NCBI RefSeq assembly: GCF_028553765.1
Contig: NZ_CP067134.1
Span: 1,345,001 to 1,409,000, forward strand
From: Paracoccus stylophorae
GTDB taxonomy: Bacteria; Pseudomonadota; Alphaproteobacteria; Rhodobacterales; Rhodobacteraceae
Reading direction: 5' to 3'
Length of the DNA stretch: 64,000 nucleotides
Shown here: piece by piece, positions 10,253-19,935 of the stretch
Layout of the letters: each line of letters starts with the position of its first letter
Numbering within the stretch: the stretch's first letter is position 1
Made by a program: the position numbers and the translations under genes
Notes under the pieces: model-generated
The model's database searches: none
The model's input: the letters and a program-made list of their open reading frames with translations, nothing else
Told to the model about the DNA's origin: nothing

Positions 10253-11527
10253 TCAGCCGAACATGCTGTAGAGGATGCCGGACATGGCGATGAGGCCCGC
10301 GACGACGACGAACACGTTGCTGATCTGTCCACGGTACTTCGCGAGCGCGGGCACCTTGTAGATCGCGTACATCGGCATGAGGTAGAGGATCGCCGCGATC
10401 ACCGGCCCCGCCAGCGTCTCGATGATGCCGAGGATGCTGGGGTTGAGGATCGCCACGCCCCAGGTCGTCAGGAACATGAAGACGGCGATGGCCTTGACGA
10501 GCGCCGGATCGGCGATCTTGCGCGCGTCGGGATCATACTGGCCGCGGACGATGCCGTGCAGCCCCTCGGTCGCGCCGAGGTAGTGGCCGAAGAACGAGGA
10601 CACGATGGCCAGGAACGCGATGATCGGGCCGAAATAGGCGATGAACGGGCTGCCGTGCACATTGGCCAGATAGGACAGCACCGGCAGGTTCTGCGCCTTC
10701 GCCTCGGCCAGCTGCGTCGGGCCGAGCGCCAGCACGCAGGAGAACACGAACAGCATGACGAACCCGACCAGCACGGTCGCAGTCCGGCCGAGGATCTTGT
10801 CCGCCTTTTCCGCCGCATCGGATCCATAGTCCCGCTTCAGCGAAACCGAGAACTGCGAGATCGCCGGGGAGTGGTTGAAGGCGAAGACCAGCACAGGGAT
10901 CGTCAGCCATACCGTCGCCAGCATGCTGCCGGGGGACGAGACCTGCGTCACGGTGGAGAGGTCCCAGCTCGGGATCAGATAGAGCGAGAGGAGCACGAGG
11001 ATCGCCGCGAGCGGATAGACCAGCGCTTCGGTCACGCGCAGCATGATCTCCTGCCCGGCCATCATCACGGCCATCATTCCCGCGACCAGCAGGCCGGAGA
11101 GGATCCAGCGCGGGAGCGGGTCCATGCCGAGCTGGTTGACCATGAAGCTGTCGACGGTGTTGGTGATGCCGACGCCGTAGATCAGCACGATCGGGTAGAT
11201 CGCCAGGAAGTAGAGAATCGTGATCGCCTTGCCGGCGCCGGATCCGAAATGCTCGACGACCACCTGGGTGATGTCGCTGCCCGGGATCGCGGACGAGCAC
11301 ACGAACCGCGACAACCCGCGATGCGACAGATAGGTCATCGGTCCGATCAGGACGGCCATGATGATCAAGGGCCAGAAGCCGCCGCTCCCCGCGTTGATCG
11401 GCAGGAACAGAATGCCGGCGCCGACCGCGGTTCCGAACAGGCTCAGGACCCATTTCGTATCGTGCTTCGACCAGGCTAGCGGCTTCGCGCCCTTGTTCGC
11501 CATCATGGCGTCGGTATGGCTTGTCAC
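10253..11527 (-). CDS. sdaC: Serine/threonine transporter, HAAAP (SdaC-like) family
   Basis: A 424-residue hydrophobic protein with about 11 membrane segments, starting with WVLSLFGTAVGAGILFLPIN, the glycine-rich first helix typical of the hydroxy/aromatic amino acid permeases such as SdaC and TdcC. It likely imports L-serine (or threonine) with H+ or Na+ across the inner membrane for the dehydratase encoded just downstream. The longest frame begins at GTG; an ATG eight codons in (MANKGAKPLAWSKHD) is an alternative start. A GGAGGAGG string lies a few bases upstream of the GTG. Confidence 0.88.
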   Translation of the reverse strand: MTSHTDAMMANKGAKPLAWSKHDTKWVLSLFGTAVGAGILFLPINAGSGGFWPLIIMAVLIGPMTYLSHRGLSRFVCSSAIPGSDITQVVVEHFGSGAGKAITILYFLAIYPIVLIYGVGITNTVDSFMVNQLGMDPLPRWILSGLLVAGMMAVMMAGQEIMLRVTEALVYPLAAILVLLSLYLIPSWDLSTVTQVSSPGSMLATVWLTIPVLVFAFNHSPAISQFSVSLKRDYGSDAAEKADKILGRTATVLVGFVMLFVFSCVLALGPTQLAEAKAQNLPVLSYLANVHGSPFIAYFGPIIAFLAIVSSFFGHYLGATEGLHGIVRGQYDPDARKIADPALVKAIAVFMFLTTWGVAILNPSILGIIETLAGPVIAAILYLMPMYAIYKVPALAKYRGQISNVFVVVAGLIAMSGILYSMFG

Positions 11528-11610
11528 GACGTCCTCCTCCTCCGCTTCTATTTTGTCTTTGCAGGCGGCGTTCCGCCGCCTGGTTCTTTCCCTCGGTTCC
11601 TGCGCGCGCC

Positions 11611-13398
11611 TCAGGCCGGCTCGATGCGCGCGAGGGGCGCGCCGAAGCCGATGGGCTTGCCCGCCTCGGCCAGATGCCGGAGCCGGCCGGAGCGCGGCGC
11701 CTCGACCCGCGTCTCCATCTTCATCGCCTCCATCACCGCGATCACCGCGCCGGCGGCGACCTCCGCCCCGTCCTCAGCCTGCCAGACCTGCAGCGTTCCG
11801 GCAACAGGGGCCGTCACGACGTCCTGGCCTGCCGCCCCCGGCGCCTCCGCCGCCGCGGCAGCGCCGGGACCGGAACCGGAACCGGCGGCGAGCATCCCCG
11901 CCGGCAGGCCGATCTCGACGCGCCGGCCGTCGATCTCGATCGCGAAGCGCAGGAACGGCGCGGTCGCCGCCGGGGTCACCCGCGCCTCCCCGCCGATGGC
12001 CGCGAGCCGGTCGGCGAAATCCGTCTCGATCCAGCGGGTGTGGACGGCGAAGTCGCCCCCCTCGGCGCGGAACTCGGGCGCCGCGATCGCCGCGCGGTGG
12101 AAGGGCAGGACCGAGGCGACGCCGCCGATCTGGAACTCCGCCAGGGCGCGCCCCGCTCTCGCGAGCGCCTCCGTGCGCGTGGCGCCGGTCACGACGAGCT
12201 TCGCCATCAGCGAGTCGAAGCTGCCCGGCACCACCGAACCGGCGACGACGCCGCTGTCGAGCCGGACCCCGGGGCCGCCAGGCGCGTCCCAATCCGTCAC
12301 CGGTCCCGGCGTCGGCAGGAAACCGCGGGCCGGGTCCTCGGCGTTGATGCGGAACTCGATCGCATGGCCGAGGGGCGCCGGGACCTCCTCGTCGGCGAGC
12401 CGCGCGCCGGCAGCCACGGCGATCATCGCGCGCACCAGGTCGACGCCGGTCGTCTCCTCGGTCACCGGATGCTCGACCTGAAGCCGAGTGTTGACCTCGA
12501 GGAAGGAGAGCGTGCCGTTCGCCGACAGCAGGAACTCGACGGTGCCCGCCCCGCTGTAGCCCGCGCGCGCGCAGATCGCCCGGGCGGAGGCGTGGATGCG
12601 GGCGCGCTGCTCCTCGGTGATGAAGGGCGCGGGCGCCTCCTCGATGAGCTTCTGGTTGCGCCGTTGCAGCGAACAGTCGCGGGTGCCGAGCACCTTGACC
12701 TGCCCGTGCCGGTCGCCGAGCACCTGCGCCTCGATATGCCGGGGCCGGTCGAGGAACTGCTCGATATAGCATTCGCCGCGGCCGAAGGCGGTCAGCGCCT
12801 CGCGGGTGGCGGACTCGAAGAGCTCCTCGACCTCCTCAAGATTCCAGGCGACCTTCATGCCGCGCCCGCCGCCGCCATGGGCGGCCTTTATGGCGACGGG
12901 CAGGCCATGCGCCTCGGCAAAGGCGCGGGCCTCGGCCGGGGTGGCGACCGGGCCGGGGGTGCCGGCAACCAGCGGCGCGCCGACCGCCTCGGCGATGCGC
13001 CGCGCTTCGATCTTGTCGCCGAGCGCCTCAATCACGTGGGGATCGGGGCCGACCCAGATCAGGCCGGCTTCCTGCACGGCGCGGGCGAATTCGGCGCGCT
13101 CCGACAGGAAGCCGTAACCCGGATGCACCGCGTCGGCGCCCGCGCGCAAGGCGATGGCGATGAGCTTGGCCGCGTCGAGATAGGTTTCCGCCGGGCGTTC
13201 GCCGCCGAGCGGATACGCCTCGTCGGCGAGCCGGACGAAGAGCGCGTCGCGGTCGCTGTCGGCATAGGCGACGATCGGGACGATCCCCTCGTCACGGCAG
13301 GCGCGGATGACTCGAACGGCGATCTCGCTGCGATTGGCGATGAACAGGCGGCGGATCGGACGCAGCGCGGCGCCGGGCTCGAACAGGGTCGTCGTCAT
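11611..13398 (-). CDS. Biotin carboxylase with fused biotin carboxyl carrier domain
   Basis: A 595-residue protein. The N-terminal 450 residues are a biotin carboxylase (RLFIANRSEIAVRVIRACRD, ATP-grasp KAAHGGGGRGMK near 170, EHPVTEETTGVDLVRAM near 300). The C-terminus is a biotinyl domain with the biotinylated lysine in VIAVMEAMKMETRVEAP. Carboxylases of this kind occur as AccB/AccC-like partners in pxpBCA gene clusters. Its start overlaps the PxpB-PxpC stop by ATGA, tying it to that operon. No carboxyltransferase gene is present here, so its substrate is unclear; it may support 5-oxoproline use or act with a carboxyltransferase encoded elsewhere. Confidence 0.88.
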   Translation of the reverse strand: MTTTLFEPGAALRPIRRLFIANRSEIAVRVIRACRDEGIVPIVAYADSDRDALFVRLADEAYPLGGERPAETYLDAAKLIAIALRAGADAVHPGYGFLSERAEFARAVQEAGLIWVGPDPHVIEALGDKIEARRIAEAVGAPLVAGTPGPVATPAEARAFAEAHGLPVAIKAAHGGGGRGMKVAWNLEEVEELFESATREALTAFGRGECYIEQFLDRPRHIEAQVLGDRHGQVKVLGTRDCSLQRRNQKLIEEAPAPFITEEQRARIHASARAICARAGYSGAGTVEFLLSANGTLSFLEVNTRLQVEHPVTEETTGVDLVRAMIAVAAGARLADEEVPAPLGHAIEFRINAEDPARGFLPTPGPVTDWDAPGGPGVRLDSGVVAGSVVPGSFDSLMAKLVVTGATRTEALARAGRALAEFQIGGVASVLPFHRAAIAAPEFRAEGGDFAVHTRWIETDFADRLAAIGGEARVTPAATAPFLRFAIEIDGRRVEIGLPAGMLAAGSGSGPGAAAAAEAPGAAGQDVVTAPVAGTLQVWQAEDGAEVAAGAVIAVMEAMKMETRVEAPRSGRLRHLAEAGKPIGFGAPLARIEPA

Positions 13399-14978
13399 GG
13401 CGTGGCCTCGATCGGGCTGAAGGGATGGTCGGCGGTGAAGCGGATGCGCGCGCCGGGGGGGATCTGTCCGGCGAGCGGCAGCGCGTCGGGCAGCACGGTG
13501 GCAATGACCGGATAGCCGCCGGTCAGCGGATGGTCGGCGAGGAACAGCACCGGCTGGCCGGAATGCGGCACCTGGATCGCGCCGTGCTCGGTCCCCTCAG
13601 AGGGCAGTTCGCGCGCGTCGTCGCGCACGAGCGGGTCGCCGGCGAGCCGGACGCCGACGCGCGAGGATTGCGCCGTCACCTCCCAGTCCTGGGCAAGCAG
13701 CAGCGCCACCGCAGCGTCCGGGAACCAGTCGGCGCGTGGGCCGAGGGTGACGGGCAGCAGGACCGTCTCGCCGGCAGCGGGCAGCCACGTGTGCGCGGCG
13801 GGCTCGCCGTCGACGGCGAGCGCTGGGTTGTCGGCGAAGCCGATCGCGGTGCCGGCGCCGAGCGGGTCCGGGCCGATCCCCGCGAGTGTGTCGGTCGCGG
13901 CCGAGCCGAGCAGGCGCGGCGCGTCGAAGCCGCCGCGCCGCGCGAGATAGCTGCGCATGCCGCGGGCGGGCGGCGGAATCACCAGAACCTCGCCGGGGTC
14001 GAGCGCGAAGGGGCGGGTCACGTCGACGGGGATGCGCGCGGGGCCGGCCTCGATCTCGGCCCGGTCGGCGGCGCCGTCGAGCACGAGCGTCGCGGGCGCA
14101 TCGACGCTGAGCCGCGTCGGGCCGAGCGTGATTTCGAGCGCCGCGGCGTCGGGCGGGTTGCCCGCCCGACGATTGGCGCGCCGCAGGCTCGGCAGGTCCA
14201 TCGCGCCGGAGCCGGAGATGCCATGCGCCGCCTGACCGGACCGCCCGGCGTCCTGCATCAGCACGGGGAAAGCCGTCGCGACCACCCGCAGCCCTACGAC
14301 GGAGGCGGGGCGCTCGGCCGGGGCGGCCGGCGTCGCATGCACGGCGCTGCGCCGTTCGACGAAGCGCACGCGCCCGCCCGGGCGCAGCAGCGCCGGCGGG
14401 TCGCGCGCGAGGTCCCACATCGGCGTCGGCGTGGTCCCGATGAGCTGCCAGCCGCCGGGGCTCGCCTTGGGGTAGACGCCGCAGAACCGGCCGGCGAGCC
14501 CGACGGCGCCGGCCGGAATGCGCGAGCGCGGGCTCGCGCGGCGCGGCAGGTCGAAGCGGGGATCCTCGCAGGTCATGTAGGCGAAGCCCGGGGCGAAGCC
14601 GCAGAACGCCACCTGCCAGGTCGCCGCCTGATGCGCGGCGACGACCTCCGCCACGGTCAGGTCGAGATGAGCGGCGACCTCGGCGAGGTCCTCGCCGTCG
14701 TAGACGATGGGGATCTCAATCGCCTCCGCCTTGTCCTCGCGCCGGGCCGTCGCGCGGGACGCCCGCGCCGCGATCGCCGCCGCAAGCCGGCCGTCGGCGG
14801 CGGCGCCGGGCGCGGCGCGCACCAGCAGCGTGCGCGCGGCGGGGATCACCTCGGCGACGCCGGGGACCGGATCGGTGGCCAGCGCGTCGAAAAGCGCGAG
14901 CGTCGCCGCGAGATCGGGCAGTTCCACGAGAAGCGCGCGCGGACCGACGGGCAGAAACCGCAGCGTCATGCCTGCCAC
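13395..14978 (-). CDS. 5-oxoprolinase subunit B-C fusion (PxpB/KipI-PxpC/KipA)
   Basis: A 527-residue fusion of two subunits of the prokaryotic ATP-dependent 5-oxoprolinase. Residues 1-225 are the PxpB (KipI, carboxyltransferase domain 1) part with the signature [13 protein letters not shown] and [15 protein letters not shown]. Residues about 235-525 are PxpC (KipA, domain 2), with [20 protein letters not shown] and [21 protein letters not shown]. Together with PxpA these hydrolyse 5-oxo-L-proline to glutamate. In Bacillus subtilis and E. coli the two are separate genes; the fusion also occurs in urea amidolyase-like proteins, but no urea carboxylase is present here. It overlaps neighbours on both sides (4 and 13 bases), a tightly coupled operon. 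Confidence 0.9.
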   Translation of the reverse strand: MAGMTLRFLPVGPRALLVELPDLAATLALFDALATDPVPGVAEVIPAARTLLVRAAPGAAADGRLAAAIAARASRATARREDKAEAIEIPIVYDGEDLAEVAAHLDLTVAEVVAAHQAATWQVAFCGFAPGFAYMTCEDPRFDLPRRASPRSRIPAGAVGLAGRFCGVYPKASPGGWQLIGTTPTPMWDLARDPPALLRPGGRVRFVERRSAVHATPAAPAERPASVVGLRVVATAFPVLMQDAGRSGQAAHGISGSGAMDLPSLRRANRRAGNPPDAAALEITLGPTRLSVDAPATLVLDGAADRAEIEAGPARIPVDVTRPFALDPGEVLVIPPPARGMRSYLARRGGFDAPRLLGSAATDTLAGIGPDPLGAGTAIGFADNPALAVDGEPAAHTWLPAAGETVLLPVTLGPRADWFPDAAVALLLAQDWEVTAQSSRVGVRLAGDPLVRDDARELPSEGTEHGAIQVPHSGQPVLFLADHPLTGGYPVIATVLPDALPLAGQIPPGARIRFTADHPFSPIEATP

Positions 14979-15745
14979 TCCCGATCAGGGACGTCGCTGA
15001 CGAACATGTGCCCGGGCGCGTGGGTGATCGCGAAGGGCGGCTTTGACGCCATGACCGCCGCCTGCGGGGTCACGCCGCAGGCCCAGAAGACCGGAATCTC
15101 GCCAGGCCGTATCGCGACCGGATCGCCGAAGTCCGGCCGGCCGAGATCGGCGATGCCGAGCGCCTCGGGCGCGCCGACATGCACCGGCGCGCCATGCACC
15201 GCCTGATAGCGGCCCGAGATCGTCACCGCCTCGGCGACGCGATCGGCGGGGATCGGCCGCATCGAGACGACCAGCGGGCCGGCGAGCCGCCCGGCCGGCC
15301 GACAGGGCCGGTCGGTGAGATACATCGGCACGTTGCAGCCCTGCGCGATGTGGCGGATCTCGATGCCGGCCTGCATCAGCGGCGCCTCGAAGGTGAAGGA
15401 GCAGCCGATCAGGAACGTCACCAGATCGGCATGTTCGGCCCAGACCGCGTGCGCGTCGGCGGTTTCCTCGGCCAGCGCGCCGTCGCGCCAGACGCGGTAG
15501 CGCGGCAGGTCGCGGCGCAGGTCGGCGCCGGGGGCGAGCGCGGTCTCGAAACCGCCGGGCTCGGTGACGTCGAGCACCGGGCAGGGCTTGGGGTTGCGCT
15601 GCGCGAAGAGCAGGAAGTCCCAGGCCCAGTCCTGGGGCAGCGCGATGAGGTTGCACTGGGTGAAGCCCGTGGCGTGGCCCGAGGTCGGCGCGGCCCAACC
15701 CGCGCGACAGGCGGCGCGCAGCTCGGCGGGGTTCTGGTAGGTCAT
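14966..15745 (-). CDS. DUF1445 putative hydro-lyase (YcsI / D-glutamate cyclase-like)
   Basis: A 259-residue protein of the DUF1445 family: [20 protein letters not shown] at the N-terminus, [14 protein letters not shown] near 130, [12 protein letters not shown] and [20 protein letters not shown] toward the C-terminus. The family includes B. subtilis YcsI, encoded in the pxp/kip operon, and the related mammalian D-glutamate cyclase, which interconverts D-glutamate and 5-oxo-D-proline. In this operon it may feed the D-isomer or a related cyclic compound into the pathway. It overlaps the genes on either side, and translation is probably coupled. Confidence 0.87.
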   Translation of the reverse strand: MTYQNPAELRAACRAGWAAPTSGHATGFTQCNLIALPQDWAWDFLLFAQRNPKPCPVLDVTEPGGFETALAPGADLRRDLPRYRVWRDGALAEETADAHAVWAEHADLVTFLIGCSFTFEAPLMQAGIEIRHIAQGCNVPMYLTDRPCRPAGRLAGPLVVSMRPIPADRVAEAVTISGRYQAVHGAPVHVGAPEALGIADLGRPDFGDPVAIRPGEIPVFWACGVTPQAAVMASKPPFAITHAPGHMFVSDVPDREWQA

Positions 15746-16518
15746 CGGGCGACCTCGTGGAACGGGGCGATCGCCACGCCCGCCGCGACGAGCCGGTCGC
15801 GGATGCGCCGGGCCAAAGCCACCGCGGCCGGGTTGTCGCCATGTACGCAGATGCTCTGGGCGTCGAGGCGCAGGAGCGAGCCGTCCGCCGCTTCGATCGT
15901 GCCTTCGGTCGCGAGGCGCAGCATGCGCTCCGCGACCTGCTCGGGATCGTGCAGCACTGCGCCCGGCTCGCGCCGGGCCACGAGTGCGCCCGCGGCGGTA
16001 TAGCCGCGATCGGCGAAGGCCTCGGCCGCCACGGTCAGGCCCGCGGCGCGGGCGCGCCCGAGGATCGACGCGCCGGCGAGGGCCATCAGGATCAGCGTCG
16101 GGTCGACGGCGCGGATGCCTGCGATGACCGCATCGCCCTGGGCCGCGTCCTCGGCGATGGTGTTGTAGAGCGCGCCATGCGGCTTGACGTAGGTGATCCG
16201 CGTCCCCGCCGCCGCCGCCAGCCCCTGCAGGGCGCCGATCTGATAGACGACGTCGGCCTCGAGTTCGGCCGGGGTCACGTCCATCTTCCGGCGCCCGAAG
16301 CCGACGCGGTCGGGATAGGAGACATGCGCCCCGACCGCCACGCCGCGCTGCGCCGCCTCGCGCAGCGTCGAGAGGATGGTCAGGGGGTCGCCGGCGTGAA
16401 AGCCGCAGGCGACGTTGGCGGAACTGACGATCGCAAGCATCGCCGCGTCGTCGCCCATCCGCCAGGCCCCGTAGCCCTCGCCGAGATCGCTGTTGAGATC
16501 CATAGCCATTTTTTCCAT
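15742..16518 (-). CDS. pxpA: 5-oxoprolinase subunit A (LamB/YcsF family)
   Basis: A 258-residue protein beginning [20 protein letters not shown], the conserved N-terminal metal-site motif of PxpA/YcsF. Other family motifs are [16 protein letters not shown] ([17 protein letters not shown]), [15 protein letters not shown] and [10 protein letters not shown]. It is a subunit of ATP-dependent 5-oxoprolinase with PxpB and PxpC. Three in-frame ATGs lie within the first 10 codons and the exact start is uncertain; the first overlaps the stop of the upstream transporter gene. Cytoplasmic. Confidence 0.93.
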   Translation of the reverse strand: MEKMAMDLNSDLGEGYGAWRMGDDAAMLAIVSSANVACGFHAGDPLTILSTLREAAQRGVAVGAHVSYPDRVGFGRRKMDVTPAELEADVVYQIGALQGLAAAAGTRITYVKPHGALYNTIAEDAAQGDAVIAGIRAVDPTLILMALAGASILGRARAAGLTVAAEAFADRGYTAAGALVARREPGAVLHDPEQVAERMLRLATEGTIEAADGSLLRLDAQSICVHGDNPAAVALARRIRDRLVAAGVAIAPFHEVAR

Positions 16519-17753
16519 CAGGCGCTAAGGAAAGCGAAAATTGTGCTGACCGACTTCAGCCCCATGTACCACGTCAGCGCGCAGACGATCACGCTCAACG
16601 CGAGCAGCGGCCGGCTGTAGCGGTAGCCGCCCATCAGGTCGGAGCGGGCGAAGCCGATCCAGGTGAAGATCGTGAGGCCGATGGGCAGGATCAGGCCGTT
16701 GAAGCCGCCGGCGAAGACGAGGAGCGCGGCGGGCGCCGTGCCGAGGGCGAGGTAGATCGCCAGCGAGACCGCGATGAAGATGACCGTCGCGACGTTGCGC
16801 GCGCGGTCGTCCATCGGGCGGAAAACGGTCATGAAGCTGACTGACGTATAGGCGGCCCCGATGACCGAGGTGATGGCCGCCGCCCAGAAGATGATCCCGA
16901 ACACCCGCAGGCCCCACTGGCCGGCCGCCGCCTGGAACGCCTGGGCCGCCGGGTTTGCGGTCTGCGAGGCGAGGTCGAGCGTGACGCCCGAGGCCGTAAC
17001 CCCGAGGATCGCGAGGAACAGCACGAACCGCATGACGCCCGTCACGGCGATGCCCGACAGCGCGCCGCGCGTGATGGCGGGCAGGTTCGCAGCGCCCGTA
17101 AGGCCCTTGTCGAGCAGGCGATGCGCGCCGGCATAGGTGATGTAGCCGCCGACTGTGCCCCCGACGATCGTCGTGATCGCGGCGAAGTCGACAGTCGAGG
17201 GCAGCACGGTCTGTCGCAGCGCCTCGCCGACCGGCGGGTTCGAGACGATGGCAACGAACACCGTCATCGCGATCATCAGGATCCCCAGCACGACGATGAT
17301 CCGGTCGAGCAGCAACCCCGCGCGGTGCGACAGGAAGATGCCGATGGCGAGCAGCGCCGACAACGCGCCGCCGATCTTCGGGTCGAGGCCGATCATCGCG
17401 TTCAGCCCGAGCCCACTGCCGGCGATGTTGCCGACGTTGAACACCAGCCCGCCGAAGATCACCAGCACCGACAGAAGATAGCCGGCACCGGGAATGGCGG
17501 CGTTGGCGGTTTCGGAGGCGCGGCGGCCGGTCAGGGCGGTGATCCGCCAGACGTTCATCTGCACGACGAAGTCGATGAGGATCGAGGCGAGGATCGCGAA
17601 GGCGAAGGCCGACCCGAGGCGCGCGGTGAAGGTCGCCGTCTGGGTGATGAAGCCCGGGCCGATGGCCGAGGTCGCCATCAGGAAGATGGCGGCGATCAGG
17701 CCGCCGCGCAGCGTGGCTCCCGATGCGGTGACAGGGGGGGAGAGTTCGCTCAT
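16518..17753 (-). CDS. NRAMP-family transporter (YcsG-like)
   Basis: A 411-residue membrane protein with about 11 helices. The first helix ([17 protein letters not shown]) carries the NRAMP-like GPGF motif, but the DPGN metal-site motif of true Mn/Fe carriers is not seen. It resembles B. subtilis YcsG, whose gene sits beside ycsF and ycsI. The gene is the promoter-proximal member of the 5-oxoproline operon and its stop overlaps the pxpA start. It more probably carries the pathway substrate (5-oxoproline or a relative) than a metal; this is inference from position and from the altered motif. Confidence 0.82.
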   Translation of the reverse strand: MSELSPPVTASGATLRGGLIAAIFLMATSAIGPGFITQTATFTARLGSAFAFAILASILIDFVVQMNVWRITALTGRRASETANAAIPGAGYLLSVLVIFGGLVFNVGNIAGSGLGLNAMIGLDPKIGGALSALLAIGIFLSHRAGLLLDRIIVVLGILMIAMTVFVAIVSNPPVGEALRQTVLPSTVDFAAITTIVGGTVGGYITYAGAHRLLDKGLTGAANLPAITRGALSGIAVTGVMRFVLFLAILGVTASGVTLDLASQTANPAAQAFQAAAGQWGLRVFGIIFWAAAITSVIGAAYTSVSFMTVFRPMDDRARNVATVIFIAVSLAIYLALGTAPAALLVFAGGFNGLILPIGLTIFTWIGFARSDLMGGYRYSRPLLALSVIVCALTWYMGLKSVSTIFAFLSA

Positions 17754-17964
17754 TGCCGGGCTCCACGCTTGCAGATTCGGAATGACGGCATTGTCTCAGA
17801 CGCAAAGCGATTCGTCAATTATCCTCCTACCTTCACTTGTGTTTCGTCGAACAATCTTGTGCGCTTTGCACTATGAACGTGAGCGAGATGCTCAAACACG
17901 ATGATGCTCCACGTGACATGGCGCGTGGAATCCTCGTAAAATGAGCCGACACATGAGGTGCAGA

Positions 17965-18687
17965 ATGAGTGACCGAAAGCCAGGATTCGATGCCGCCGCG
18001 CCGCTTGTCGAGCAAATTGCGGCGCAACTCCGCACGATGGCGACGGAGGGGGAGCTGACGCCCGGGGAACGCCTTTCTGAGGCCCGACTGTCTGCCGATC
18101 TCGGTGTCTCGCGGAACACGTTGCGCGAGTCCTTCCGGTTGCTCACGCGCGAGGGGTTGGCGCGCTATGAGCCAAACCGCGGCGTGTTCGTGGCAATCCC
18201 CTCGATGCCGGCCATCATCGACATCTACCGTGTGCGACGTCTGATCGAGATCCCGGCGCTTGCCCAGGCCTGGCCGAAGCACGCCGCAGTCGCGGCTATG
18301 CGCGCCGCTGTGGTGGCAGCCGAGGCCGCGCGCGAGCGTGGAGACTGGCGCGCGGTCGGCTCCGCCAACATGGTGTTTCACGGCGCTGTCGTCGCGCTGA
18401 TCGACAGTCCGCGTCTGACGGCCTTTTTTGCTCAGGTCGTCGCCGAACTCCGCCTCGCCTTCGGCCTCCTCCCCGACCCGGAGCTCCTGCACGAGCCCTT
18501 TATCGCCGAGAACGCGGCCATCCTTGCCGCCGTTGACCGGGACGATGCAAAGGGCGCGGCCAAGTTGCTCGCTGGCTACCTGGACCGTTCCGAAGGGGTT
18601 GTTCTCGCAGCCTTCGCGCGGCTGGAAGATCGACGCGTGACGCCGACACCGCGTGATGCGCCGCAGCGTAGGGTCAGGACAGCCTAA
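17965..18687 (+). CDS. GntR-family (FCD) transcriptional regulator
   Basis: A winged-helix DNA-binding domain (GERLSEARLSADLGVSRNTLRESFRLL, given in two parts: GERLSEARLSADLGV and SRNTLRESFRLLTREGL) is followed by an all-helical FCD ligand domain with its metal/ligand histidines (NMVFHGAVVAL, IAENAAILAAV). The start is taken at the ATG with GAGGTGCAGA upstream; in-frame ATGs at 17941 and 17953 are alternatives. The gene is transcribed away from the 5-oxoproline operon, so it probably controls it from the shared intergenic region 17754-17964 in response to a pathway acid. Next to its end a prophage segment begins. Confidence 0.88.
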   Translation: MSDRKPGFDAAAPLVEQIAAQLRTMATEGELTPGERLSEARLSADLGVSRNTLRESFRLLTREGLARYEPNRGVFVAIPSMPAIIDIYRVRRLIEIPALAQAWPKHAAVAAMRAAVVAAEAARERGDWRAVGSANMVFHGAVVALIDSPRLTAFFAQVVAELRLAFGLLPDPELLHEPFIAENAAILAAVDRDDAKGAAKLLAGYLDRSEGVVLAAFARLEDRRVTPTPRDAPQRRVRTA

Positions 18688-18768
18688 CGGAGAGCGACCG
18701 GCGCCTAGCGTCGTTGGAACCCCGATTGAGCACAAGTGAGGCCATGATCGGGCGTTTCGTGCAGCCAC

Positions 18769-19023
18769 TCATCTGCTGCAACTGCGTGTCTGGTCACGCA
18801 GTGCGCCGTAGTCGCTCAGCATCTCGGCAATGGCCGAACCGTGCGGCAGCCGCGCGAGCTCCTCGGCTGCGCGCGCCTGGAACTCGCGGCTGTACTCTAC
18901 CACGGGCGGGCAGACGGTCGCGATGCCGGGCTCAGAACCGACCGTTGCGCAGCCGCTCAGCAAGCTCGTCGCGAGACCTAGGACGACGAGCCGTCGCCTC
19001 GAGCATCTGGCGTTGGACATCAT
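18769..19023 (-). CDS. Rz1-like outer-membrane spanin lipoprotein
   Basis: An 84-residue protein with a lipoprotein signal peptide: arginine-rich start, hydrophobic run VVLGLATSLLSGC with the lipobox LLSGC. It is embedded partly out of frame in the 3' end of the preceding membrane-protein gene (overlap 18932-19023), as Rz/Rz1 spanin genes of phages are. Together they would span the periplasm and fuse the two membranes at the end of lysis. It lies downstream of the endolysin gene. Sequence conservation of spanins is low, so this call rests on topology and position. Confidence 0.7.
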   Translation of the reverse strand: MMSNARCSRRRLVVLGLATSLLSGCATVGSEPGIATVCPPVVEYSREFQARAAEELARLPHGSAIAEMLSDYGALRDQTRSCSR

Positions 19024-19189
19024 TGGCTTTCTCCGTGGTCTGAAGGCGTTCAGCGAGGCGTCCCGCTCGCTCGCCGGACCGCCGAAGCGAAAGCAGGAAC
19101 AGGAGCAGGGCGAGGATGATGGCGCCGTAGCGCAAAGCGGCCCGCATCCATGGGCTGGCGGCGAACCCGATCAGGAGCGGGGCCATCAC
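18932..19189 (-). CDS. Rz-like inner-membrane spanin or holin-like protein
   Basis: An 85-residue protein with one or two N-terminal hydrophobic segments (LLIGFAASPWMRAALRYG, IILALLLFLLSL) followed by a charged helical tail (RSGERAGRLAERLQTTEKAN) that could form a coiled coil in the periplasm, the pattern of an i-spanin. Its start overlaps the endolysin stop by four bases and its end overlaps the lipoprotein gene, giving an endolysin/Rz/Rz1 lysis cassette. A holin role is the alternative. Confidence 0.68.
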   Translation of the reverse strand: MMAPLLIGFAASPWMRAALRYGAIILALLLFLLSLRRSGERAGRLAERLQTTEKANDVQRQMLEATARRPRSRDELAERLRNGRF

Positions 19190-19860
19190 CGCTGCCCTCG
19201 GCGCCAGTCATCGAGACGCGCGTAGATCGTGACCGCGATGCCGCCAAGCGCCACGGCGATGAATACCCAACGCAACGTGTCGAGATACGGCACAAGCGGC
19301 AAGATCGCGGTCTGGGTCTCGGCCAGCACCTGCTGCGCCACCTCGACGCCCGCCGCGCCCAGCGTCGCCACACCGGCTGCCCCGCCGCCCTTCATGGTGC
19401 GGCTGTCAGCCAGCACCTCGCGCGCGGGCGGCGTCTCGGCTGCAAATGCCGTCGCCCGGACCGGGAACCGCTCGCCCCACCGCCGCGCGGGCCCGAGATC
19501 GACATGGATGAACCCCGATCGCGGGTAGAAGCCGAAGCCGAGGAATCCGACCTCGCGCGCCGCCGCCTCGAACGCCACCGGATCGTGGTTCGCCATGGCG
19601 ATGTCGAAGGCGGCGCCGTCGAGATGCTTCGACCGGCCCGCGCCCCCCACGGCACGGTTGTGCTCTGGGCTGCGGTAGGCGGAGCGGACGATCAGCGGCT
19701 TGCCCAGCCGGTCGCGCAGCGCCTGCAGCTTGTCGAGCGCGGTTTCGTTCACGAGCAGCTTGCCGGTGCCCCGGCATGCAATCTCGGCGGGCGAGAAATT
19801 CGGCCAGCGCCAGGCGCTCTCCGGCACATCACGCCAATGGCGGTGGAAGGTCGTGGTCAT
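19186..19860 (-). CDS. M15 D-Ala-D-Ala carboxypeptidase-type endolysin with C-terminal membrane anchor
   Basis: A 224-residue peptidoglycan peptidase. The Zn-site motifs are SAYRSPEHNRAVGGAGRSKH (His in SKHLDGAAFD) and FIHVDLGPARRWG, as in peptidase M15A/VanY-like phage lysins. The C-terminus has a hydrophobic segment (WVFIAVALGGIAVTIYARL), so it may be membrane-tethered. GGAGG lies five bases before the ATG. Gene-transfer-agent and prophage lysis modules of Rhodobacterales use this type of enzyme. It is the first gene of a lysis cassette and is followed by two overlapping spanin-like genes. Confidence 0.85.
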   Translation of the reverse strand: MTTTFHRHWRDVPESAWRWPNFSPAEIACRGTGKLLVNETALDKLQALRDRLGKPLIVRSAYRSPEHNRAVGGAGRSKHLDGAAFDIAMANHDPVAFEAAAREVGFLGFGFYPRSGFIHVDLGPARRWGERFPVRATAFAAETPPAREVLADSRTMKGGGAAGVATLGAAGVEVAQQVLAETQTAILPLVPYLDTLRWVFIAVALGGIAVTIYARLDDWRRGQR

Positions 19861-19877
19861 GAGGGTCCTCCGAAACG

Positions 19878-19900
19878 AAAAAAAACCGCCTCGAGGGCGG
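19878..19900 (-). terminator. Rho-independent terminator after the small membrane-protein gene
   Basis: Read on the minus strand: CCGCC, loop CTCGA, GGCGG, then eight T. It lies 35 bases beyond the end of the 95-residue membrane-protein gene and just before the endolysin gene, so it would separate tail-associated transcription from the lysis cassette. Confidence 0.75.
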
Positions 19901-19935
19901 GTGCGGTTGGGCTGGTGAACGGGGGTGTTGAGCGG

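Noticed and set aside
11521..13515. A 664-codon plus-strand gene
   Set aside because: It is antisense to the biotin carboxylase gene with its intact ATP-grasp and AMKM motifs, and its product is low-complexity.
17859..17871. Operator GTGC-N5-GCAC upstream of the GntR gene
   Set aside because: A four-base inverted repeat is too short to distinguish from chance in this composition.
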